DNA from: an archaeon
GTDB lineage: Archaea; Nanobdellota; Nanobdellia; Woesearchaeales; ARS49
Direction: 5' to 3'
Assembly: GCA_016213425.1 (NCBI GenBank)
Contig: JACRAI010000125.1
Span: 1-6,754 of the forward strand
DNA: 6,754 nucleotides
In this document: piece by piece, positions 1-4,245 of the stretch
Layout: every line of letters starts with the position of its first letter
Position numbering within the stretch: the first letter of the stretch is position 1
The notes under the pieces: generated by a model
What the model was told of the DNA's origin: nothing
What the model saw: the letters and a program-made list of their open reading frames with translations, nothing else
The model's database searches: none
Made by a program: the position numbers and the translations under genes

Positions 1-43
1 ATAAAATTAACAAAAAAACCGTTGGTGTAATTGGATGCTTCAT
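1..43 (-). CDS. 5' end of a leftward gene, partial, hydrophobic N-terminus
   Basis: An ATG at 43-41 on the minus strand opens a frame with no stop to the window edge. The 14 visible codons read MKHPITPTVFLLIL, a short charged start followed by a hydrophobic run, as in a signal peptide or first membrane helix. What supports it as a real start is position: a TATA box (TTTTTATA, 73-66 on the minus strand) is centred about 26.5 bp upstream of the ATG, the same spacing seen at other genes here, so the mRNA would be leaderless. No function can be assigned from 14 residues. It would be the next gene after the metallopeptidase in the same direction but with its own promoter. Confidence 0.45.
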   Translation of the reverse strand, partial: MKHPITPTVFLLIL

Positions 44-65
44 AAAGAGTGATTGAATTTGGTTG

Positions 66-73
66 TATAAAAA
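66..73 (-). promoter_or_regulatory. TATA box for the leftward partial gene
   Basis: TTTTTATA on the minus strand is centred about 26.5 bp from the ATG at 43, the normal archaeal TATA-to-start distance for a leaderless transcript. It lies beyond the T-run that probably ends the metallopeptidase transcript (186-197), which is consistent with a new transcription unit. Confidence 0.45.
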
Positions 74-185
74 TGTTTGGAGTGAATCTGTGGTTTGAGG
101 TGTGCAGTCAGGGGTTTGATGGCAAAAGTATATTTATACTGCAAACTACAAACAAGAACTGCAAACCATCGCTTAATCAGAACTT

Positions 186-197
186 AAAACCAAAAAA
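186..197 (-). terminator. T-run terminator after the metallopeptidase gene
   Basis: On the minus strand the sequence TTTTTTGGTTTT begins about 12 bases after the stop codon at 211-209. Archaeal RNA polymerase terminates mainly on T-rich non-template runs without needing a hairpin, and no stem is evident here. Confidence 0.4.
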
Positions 198-208
198 TAG
201 AATGATGA

Positions 209-1366
209 TTAAGATTTATAATTATAAGGTATTGCTTGATCTAAAACAGTATTAAGCGCCCATCCAATTCCAATCATTCCTCCAGCAAATGCTGCATAAG
301 TTGCCAGTTCAGGCCAGTTTTGTGATGTGCTATAGGAATACGCAGCTATGCCCCCTAAAAGTTCTGTATTCATTACTGTGAAATATCTTGTTTTTTCTAT
401 AAAGGTATTTTTTGGTTGAAATCTTAAAGGAATCTCTTTCAGGTCAGTCTCTCTACCTTGTTTTCTTAATTTTTTCTTTTTTAAGAACTTGTCACTTATC
501 GCCCAAGCAGCCAATAAATAAGTTAAAAATGCAGGTATTAAGTAGCGATTAAACTGGTATTGATCATACTCTGTGAGCAGTTCTTGAGAAGTCTTGCTTG
601 CTACCCCTTCTTGATAAAGCATTACCGGAGGAAAAAATCTGCATAAAGTATATTCCCAATCTGAATTAAATCTTTGAAAATCCTTATGATGTCCTATTTC
701 ATGACCGGGAATTGATTCTAAATTACTATAAGTAACAACTGTTTGAGACATTGGATTATAGTAATCTCCTCTGAAAAGTTCAGCCCATAATTCATCTTTT
801 ATACATATTAGAACTCCTAGTGTTGAACGAGCAATAATATTATTTCTTTTTTTCACTTTTTCATCAAAAAACAAACGATAACCATCATACAATGCTTCAT
901 TATGATTTATTCTAACTGTTAAATCTTTAATTTCAGAATTATTTTCAAGCATTGAAAGCACTGCTTTTGATTTTTTATCATCCAAACCCCAACCAACATT
1001 ATGATCCCAAAAAAATATTTTTACCGGTACAGACATAACTTGTCCGCAAATTTGTGAAATTAACCAGTCCTCACTTTTGATTAATTTATATCTCTCAGTG
1101 TTAATTTCAAAATGCTTGTTAAAGTTGATATCTTTAGTTAGTAGAATTCCTTCTAATGAGTCTTCTTTTTTTTCTCCATTAACAAAAGTGTTTCCTTCTT
1201 CAGTGATAGTTACCTCATCCCCATCTTTTTCAGCATAATTTGCACCAGTTACTTTGATTTGTTCAGGTAAATGATATTCTTCTCTAGGTTTGTTTGGAGC
1301 TCCATTTAACAAATACCAAGGAGCCAATCCTAATGTGAGTAATCCTAATTTTTTAAGCCAATTCAT
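209..1366 (-). CDS. Membrane-anchored zinc metallopeptidase (HEIGH gluzincin-like)
   Basis: A 385-residue protein that probably hydrolyses peptide bonds outside the cytoplasmic membrane. The N-terminus (residues 5-20) is hydrophobic after two lysines, resembling a signal anchor. Residues about 25-270 form a soluble domain containing the zinc-binding HEIGH motif at 222-226 (DNA 689-703), with His222 and His226 as ligands and Glu223 as catalytic base. A downstream EGVAS segment places Glu253 as the likely third ligand, the usual gluzincin arrangement. The C-terminal third has hydrophobic segments near 274-292, 334-347 and 354-374, separated by a lysine-rich cytoplasmic-looking loop (293-304). 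The exact MEROPS family is not recognised; an M48-like assignment is possible but the three C-terminal membrane segments are unusual for it. The ATG at 1366 is supported by a TATA box about 27 bp upstream, so the mRNA is probably leaderless. The gene upstream on the same strand is a small membrane protein 58 bp away with its own promoter. Confidence 0.75.
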   Translation of the reverse strand: MNWLKKLGLLTLGLAPWYLLNGAPNKPREEYHLPEQIKVTGANYAEKDGDEVTITEEGNTFVNGEKKEDSLEGILLTKDINFNKHFEINTERYKLIKSEDWLISQICGQVMSVPVKIFFWDHNVGWGLDDKKSKAVLSMLENNSEIKDLTVRINHNEALYDGYRLFFDEKVKKRNNIIARSTLGVLICIKDELWAELFRGDYYNPMSQTVVTYSNLESIPGHEIGHHKDFQRFNSDWEYTLCRFFPPVMLYQEGVASKTSQELLTEYDQYQFNRYLIPAFLTYLLAAWAISDKFLKKKKLRKQGRETDLKEIPLRFQPKNTFIEKTRYFTVMNTELLGGIAAYSYSTSQNWPELATYAAFAGGMIGIGWALNTVLDQAIPYNYKS

Positions 1367-1388
1367 GAATGGTGTAAAAGAAGAAAGA

Positions 1389-1396
1389 ATTATAAA
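1389..1396 (-). promoter_or_regulatory. TATA box for the metallopeptidase gene
   Basis: TTTATAAT on the minus strand is centred about 26.5 bp upstream of the ATG at 1366. No Shine-Dalgarno lies before that ATG, so transcription probably starts at or next to the start codon. Confidence 0.5.
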
Positions 1397-1424
1397 TCTT
1401 TAATATTACTATTTTTGTTTTCCT

Positions 1425-1718
1425 TTATTTTCTTTTAGCAAGTTGGTTTCTTCTTGTGCGAATATAACTGCTAACATAACTAGTTGCACTAATTAGTGCT
1501 AGTCCTAGGATGAATAAAATTTGGCCAGGCTTCCAAACACAGTTATAACTTAATTTTCCAAGAGTGAAACTCTCACTATAAACACGAGCTTCTTGAAATA
1601 CTGGAAGACAACCAGTTTTCGAGTAGTATGAATACATAGTGGGGCCTGAAAAAAGTATTAAAAAAACAATAACTGCTAAACTTATAATTAATTTCCAATT
1701 TATTTTGCTTTCGTTCAT
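1425..1718 (-). CDS. Small two-helix membrane protein with paired cysteines
   Basis: A 97-residue protein of unrecognised family. Two strongly hydrophobic segments (about residues 9-25 and 66-84) flank a loop of about 40 residues. The C-terminus is very basic (RTRRNQLAKRK), so by the positive-inside rule both ends should be cytoplasmic and the loop external. The loop carries two cysteines, Cys37 and Cys60, which could form a disulfide outside the membrane; this is inference. No SD precedes the ATG at 1718, but a TATA box lies 27 bp upstream, pointing to a leaderless mRNA. It lies 58 bp upstream of the metallopeptidase on the same strand, and the two could act in the same membrane process, though nothing in the sequence shows contact. 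A 60-codon frame overlapping it out of phase lacks these features and was discarded. Confidence 0.6.
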   Translation of the reverse strand: MNESKINWKLIISLAVIVFLILFSGPTMYSYYSKTGCLPVFQEARVYSESFTLGKLSYNCVWKPGQILFILGLALISATSYVSSYIRTRRNQLAKRK

Positions 1719-1740
1719 ATAGCTTGTTTTGATTAGTAAG

Positions 1741-1749
1741 ATATAAAAA
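1741..1749. promoter_or_regulatory. Central TATA box of a divergent promoter
   Basis: ATATAAAAA (plus strand) sits in the middle of the 54-bp gap between the minus-strand ATG at 1718 and the plus-strand ATG at 1773. Its centre is about 27 bp from the first and 28 bp from the second, the expected TATA-to-start distance for leaderless mRNAs in both directions. No second, equally placed TATA-like element is visible for either gene. Purine-rich sequence suitable for a TFB-recognition element flanks it on each side (GTAAG at the left; CTAAAG, read on the minus strand, at the right). Confidence 0.5.
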
Positions 1750-1772
1750 CTTTAGCATTTATTAAACAAAAT

Positions 1773-2054
1773 ATGGAAAAAAAGATTGATTACAAAATAA
1801 TAATAGATTTAACACCTCTAACGATCCCTTATGATTCTAGGCTGGAAGCAATAAAGTATCAAGATGGAACTTGGCAATTTATTCAAATTTACAAAACAAA
1901 TCCTGAGTTTGATATTTTATCAAAAACTCCAAAAACCACTCAAGAAACTCTAGATTTTCTTCATAAACTAAATGACAAAATAATTTTAGAAAGACAAGGC
2001 CTAGAAAAACTTGAAAATAATCTAGAGTTCTTAGCAGACGCAGTTAAAAGATAA
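1773..2054 (+). CDS. Small protein of unknown function, first of a tandem pair
   Basis: A 93-residue protein, not recognised. The first half (about 8-43) looks like beta strands ending in the motif GTW (32-34) and IYKT (39-42). The second half (about 55-93) is charged and helical, ending in a heptad-like stretch LEKLENNLE (77-85). The same order of motifs occurs in the next gene, whose counterpart lacks about 10 residues in the central loop, so the two look like diverged tandem duplicates. There are no membrane segments or signal, so it is probably cytosolic. The ATG is supported by the TATA box about 28 bp upstream and no SD is present. It begins a rightward cluster: 2 bp separate its stop from the next ATG, and an RNA-binding protein follows. 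A role tied to that partner is a guess from context only. Confidence 0.6.
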   Translation: MEKKIDYKIIIDLTPLTIPYDSRLEAIKYQDGTWQFIQIYKTNPEFDILSKTPKTTQETLDFLHKLNDKIILERQGLEKLENNLEFLADAVKR

Positions 2055-2056
2055 AA

Positions 2057-2308
2057 ATGAAGTATGACAAATCCAAAATGATTTATTGCAAAACGCTAAC
2101 ATTGCTAGATTTATCAGCATTATGTCCTGGTTTAAGTGCAGATGTAACGCATGACGAAGGAAACTGGAGTGCTGAACTAATTTACAGAACTGCTTCTTCA
2201 AACTATCTAGATAGAGAAAAATTAAAAGAATCAATATTAGAAAAAAGAAAAGTCTTGGATAAACTTGAGAAAGATCTAGAATTAATCATTAAAACAATAA
2301 AACAATGA
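2057..2308 (+). CDS. Small protein of unknown function, second of a tandem pair
   Basis: An 83-residue protein resembling the preceding gene product. It shares GNW (35-37) for GTW, IYRT (42-45) for IYKT, and a C-terminal helix with LDKLEKDLE (67-75) matching LEKLENNLE. It has two cysteines (11 and 23) that its neighbour lacks. The start is uncertain: ATG at 2057 follows the previous stop by 2 bp and has no SD, while an in-frame ATG at 2078 would shorten it by seven residues. The stop codon overlaps the ATG of the RNA-binding protein gene in an ATGA arrangement at 2305-2308, which implies translational coupling and an operon. The function is not known; the shape, a small beta domain with a coiled-coil-like tail, suggests a protein-interaction or dimerising role. 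Confidence 0.6.
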   Translation: MKYDKSKMIYCKTLTLLDLSALCPGLSADVTHDEGNWSAELIYRTASSNYLDREKLKESILEKRKVLDKLEKDLELIIKTIKQ

Positions 2309-2754
2309 AAATAGCTCACTTTATTGAATTAAGTGTTTTTGCCAAACCTGAAGAAAATGTTGACGCGCTAAAGCAGGGTTTGACTGATTTAATTCCTTTC
2401 AATCTTGAAGAGGAAAGAATAGAGTTGCAAGAACAAGATGCTTCGAGCTTTGAAGGAAGAACAATAAAAATATTCACTATAAATTTAACAAAAGAAAAAC
2501 ACACAAATAAATTCTTGAACTTTTTAATAGAAAATTTATCTGAACACATGAAACAAACAATAAAAACACAGCTAGACTCAAGAATTGACGAAGAACTTCA
2601 TTTTTATTTGAGATTTGATAAAACAAAATGGGTGACTGAGAAAAAATTATTTCTTACAGATGGAGGAGATTGCTATCACATAAAAATTACTGCCGCAGCA
2701 TTTCCTAAAAGCAGAGAAAATGCAATAAAAATTATTAAAAATTTTTTAGTCTAA
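2305..2754 (+). CDS. RNA-binding protein, COG1325 / PF01877 (former DUF54)
   Basis: A 149-residue protein matching the archaeal family annotated as a predicted exosome-associated RNA-binding protein. What is visible: an N-terminal strand (HFIELSVFA, 5-13) followed by acidic residues and a helix; a central linker; and the family's most characteristic stretch, a helix leading into DSRIDEE (91-97), then FYLRFDK (100-106), then a strand with a D-x-x-x-I pattern (D122, I126). From family knowledge, these proteins adopt a compact alpha/beta fold and are predicted, not firmly shown, to act in RNA processing. Its ATG lies inside the TGA stop of the preceding small gene (4-bp overlap), so the two should be co-translated. 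Length is normal for the family. No key residue seems missing. A run of six T follows the stop. Confidence 0.8.
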   Translation: MKIAHFIELSVFAKPEENVDALKQGLTDLIPFNLEEERIELQEQDASSFEGRTIKIFTINLTKEKHTNKFLNFLIENLSEHMKQTIKTQLDSRIDEELHFYLRFDKTKWVTEKKLFLTDGGDCYHIKITAAAFPKSRENAIKIIKNFLV

Positions 2755-2755
2755 C

Positions 2756-2761
2756 TTTTTT
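2756..2761 (+). terminator. T-run terminator after the RNA-binding protein gene
   Basis: TTTTTT starts two bases after the stop codon (2752-2754) and no hairpin is evident. This fits the simple T-run termination of archaea and would end the 1773-2754 transcript before the GC-richer island. Confidence 0.35.
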
Positions 2762-2850
2762 CATTGTTGAAGTGGCTGAAAGTTAAATCCGAACGAAGTG
2801 ATGCAAATGGATACTGATAGGTTCGAAAGACGCTCATGAGTTCAATCTAT
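2762..2850. other. GC-richer intergenic island, possible small RNA or 28-codon gene
   Basis: This stretch is about 40% G+C by hand count, clearly richer than the AT-rich flanks, and lies between two transcription units. On the plus strand it has a C-box-like GTGATGC (2798-2804), CTGA at 2776-2779 and 2814-2817, and complementary pairs CGAAC/GTTCG (2790-2794 with 2821-2825) and TTGAA/TTCAA (2767-2771 with 2841-2845). The boxes are not spaced as in a standard C/D guide RNA. An AT-rich stretch at 2731-2741 could be its TATA box. On the minus strand, ATG at 2837 opens 28 codons to a TAG at 2751, and the TATA-like sequence at 2857-2866 lies about 24.5 bp upstream of it. Neither reading is proven, and a dispersed intergenic repeat is a third option. 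Confidence 0.3.
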
Positions 2851-2856
2851 AGAAAT

Positions 2857-2866
2857 CTTTAAAAAC
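2857..2866 (+). promoter_or_regulatory. TATA box for the 62-residue membrane protein gene
   Basis: CTTTAAAAAC is centred about 40 bp upstream of the ATG at 2902. Transcription would begin near 2887, giving a leader of roughly 14 bases that includes the Shine-Dalgarno at 2892-2898. Confidence 0.45.
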
Positions 2867-2891
2867 ATTAATCACATATTGATAGTTAAAA

Positions 2892-2898
2892 AGGTGAT
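2892..2898 (+). promoter_or_regulatory. Shine-Dalgarno AGGTGAT
   Basis: AGGTGAT matches the complement of the archaeal 16S rRNA 3' end and ends 3 bases before the ATG at 2902. It is the only convincing SD in the window and it fixes this start. Most other genes here look leaderless. Confidence 0.65.
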
Positions 2899-2901
2899 AT
2901 T

Positions 2902-3090
2902 ATGAAAGTAGCTCCATTAAATGCAAGTTTTACATTAATCAGTGTTTTAGGTTTATCATTCACTTTATTATATGTTTACCCTAGCAGTCCTCCTTGGGGT
3001 ACGGCATTTTTAATCGTGTTTTTGTGCATGCTTATTGCTAGTTTTATATCAATGAGTAAAGGACCAACACCGGATTATCAATTAAAATAG
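2902..3090 (+). CDS. Small two-helix membrane protein (62 residues)
   Basis: A 62-residue hydrophobic protein of unrecognised family. It has two predicted membrane helices, about 9-26 and 33-52, joined by a tight turn rich in proline and serine (YPSSPPWG, 26-33), forming a helical hairpin. The short tail SKGPTPDYQLK should be on the same side as the N-terminus. The start is well supported by an AGGTGAT Shine-Dalgarno and a TATA box at 2857-2866, so it is a real gene despite its size. It is transcribed alone: a terminator-like T-run ends the unit upstream, and the next gene is convergent with only 10 bp between stops. Its role is unknown; the strong ribosome site suggests it is made in quantity. 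Confidence 0.65.
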   Translation: MKVAPLNASFTLISVLGLSFTLLYVYPSSPPWGTAFLIVFLCMLIASFISMSKGPTPDYQLK

Positions 3091-3093
3091 TTT

Positions 3094-3099
3094 AAAAAA
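3094..3099 (-). terminator. T-run terminator after PRPP synthetase
   Basis: On the minus strand TTTTTT begins one base after the prs stop (3103-3101), within the 10-bp gap between the convergent stops. Read-through would run into the 3' end of the small membrane protein gene on the opposite strand. Confidence 0.35.
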
Positions 3100-3100
3100 C

Positions 3101-4162
3101 TTAAAGTAACTTAATCTGGCCGCCATATACTGTCATTATTTTTTCGTATTCATGCAGTCCGCTTATAGAAATATCTAGATGAATTCTTCTTATTGCTTCA
3201 GCAACAAAAGGTTCTAAAGGAATAATTTTTATTTTATCAAAATCTTTAACAAAAGGTTTTAGAGGAACTGTGTTACCAAAGTAAATAGCATCAAACAAGT
3301 TCTCATCAAATATTTCTTTCAAGTTTTGTTCTGCTTTATGACTGAGAACAGGATGGCATAATAATGCAACGAGCTTGTTAACACCTTCTTTCTTGTAAGC
3401 TCTAGCTGCGTTTTTTAAAGTGCCTAAACTATCTCCTATATCATCAATTATGAATCCGTCTTTACCTTTAACATCTCCTATAATTGCGTGAATTTCTGCA
3501 ACATTAGCTGCAGGTCTGTGTTTATCTGCAACTGCTAGAGGTAGAATCATTTGTTTACCATTTCGTTCATACTCATGAGCCACAATGTCTCTTAAACTTC
3601 TAGCTCTTTTAACTCCGCCACCATCTGCAGTTCCAATAAAAACATTATCATCCGTTTTAAGTCTTTCAATTAATAAACTTGCAACTAAATAAGAAAATTC
3701 TAAATGCTCAAATCTTATTCCTAAAAGATTGTAAAACGTTTGTATTCCTTTATTATGAACATCAACACATAAAGCACTATTTGCTTGATTCATCAAATCT
3801 TTAGCAACAATTCCAGCAGGAACAGGCTGTCTTGCTCTGGTTTGCCTATCTCCTCTCTGACCGAATAAGTAAGGCATTATAACATTCATTCTGTTTGCAC
3901 ATCCACCAGCTCCGGCTGCATCCAGGAATTGCTCTAATTCATATTTTCTCTCTCCTATCGGTGGAACGTATGATTGGAAAACAAAAACATTTTTTCCTCT
4001 AACACTATCGTTAATTTCTATGTCTGTTTCACCATCATCAAATTTTTTAACTTCACAATTACCTAATTTAATATCAAGAATTTTACAAACATTTTTAGAA
4101 AAATCTTGATGCTCTTTCGGAGATACATCAAAAATAGCTAGTTCACCATATTTACTTTCCAT
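3101..4162 (-). CDS. prs: Ribose-phosphate pyrophosphokinase (PRPP synthetase)
   Basis: A 353-residue enzyme (EC 2.7.6.1) that transfers pyrophosphate from ATP to ribose 5-phosphate to make PRPP, the precursor of purines, pyrimidines, histidine and other compounds; cytosolic. Visible family motifs in order: FDDGE (41-45), the ATP-site segment QRGDRQ (102-107), VDVH (133-136), ADGGGVKRA (179-187), the flexible-loop DKHRP (213-217), the PRPP-binding loop IIDDIGDSLGT (238-248) and NTVPL followed by AEAIRRIH near the C-terminus. Two phosphoribosyltransferase-like domains are present. It differs from textbook enzymes in several places: Ala replaces Pro before the DxGG motif, the binding loop reads DDIGDSLGT where DDxxDTGGT is usual, and the chain is roughly 30-60 residues longer than many homologues, with a C-terminal tail after 330. 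Catalytic residues seem retained, so it is probably active. The gene is flanked by its own promoter and is convergent with the small membrane protein gene. Confidence 0.9.
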   Translation of the reverse strand: MESKYGELAIFDVSPKEHQDFSKNVCKILDIKLGNCEVKKFDDGETDIEINDSVRGKNVFVFQSYVPPIGERKYELEQFLDAAGAGGCANRMNVIMPYLFGQRGDRQTRARQPVPAGIVAKDLMNQANSALCVDVHNKGIQTFYNLLGIRFEHLEFSYLVASLLIERLKTDDNVFIGTADGGGVKRARSLRDIVAHEYERNGKQMILPLAVADKHRPAANVAEIHAIIGDVKGKDGFIIDDIGDSLGTLKNAARAYKKEGVNKLVALLCHPVLSHKAEQNLKEIFDENLFDAIYFGNTVPLKPFVKDFDKIKIIPLEPFVAEAIRRIHLDISISGLHEYEKIMTVYGGQIKLL

Positions 4163-4180
4163 GTTAGGCCCAACTCATCA

Positions 4181-4188
4181 AATTATAT
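4181..4188 (-). promoter_or_regulatory. Candidate TATA box for prs
   Basis: ATATAATT on the minus strand is centred about 22.5 bp from the ATG at 4162, slightly closer than the other genes. A second AT-rich candidate, TTAAAAA at 4201-4195, is centred about 36 bp upstream and would give a leader of about 10 bases. No SD precedes the ATG, so which one is used is open. Confidence 0.35.
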
Positions 4189-4212
4189 CTTGTCTTTTTA
4201 ATTTTTTCTATT

Positions 4213-4236
4213 AAAAAAAACAAGCTTTTTAAAAAG
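4213..4236 (-). terminator. Terminator after the HerA-like ATPase gene
   Basis: About 10 bases past the stop codon (4248-4246), the minus strand has the perfect 12-bp palindrome CTTTTTAAAAAG (4236-4225), then after four bases a run of eight T (4220-4213). The stem has only A-T pairs apart from one at each end, so the T-runs are the main signal. It separates this gene from the prs promoter. Confidence 0.5.
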
Positions 4237-4245
4237 TAAATTTTA

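Noticed and set aside
49..255. 68-codon plus-strand open frame at the left end
   Set aside because: It overlaps the 3' end of the metallopeptidase, has no SD or well-placed TATA box, and its protein shows no domain-like pattern.
1576..1758. 60-codon minus-strand frame overlapping the two-helix membrane protein
   Set aside because: It is out of phase with the better-supported gene and its start lies upstream of the predicted transcription start.
2031..2549. Two minus-strand open frames (2031-2234 and 2316-2549)
   Set aside because: They are antisense to the small paralogue and COG1325 genes and lack promoters or recognisable protein features.
2776..2817. Standard C/D box guide RNA
   Set aside because: CTGA and the C-like box are present, but a full C, D', C', D set with normal guide lengths cannot be assembled.
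2819..2838. tRNA-like T-loop GGTTCGAAA
   Set aside because: No T-stem closes around it, and no anticodon or acceptor stem can be built from the flanks.
4164..4178. Four-codon upstream frame (MSWA) before prs
   Set aside because: With the nearer TATA box its ATG would lie upstream of the transcription start, so it probably is not in the mRNA.
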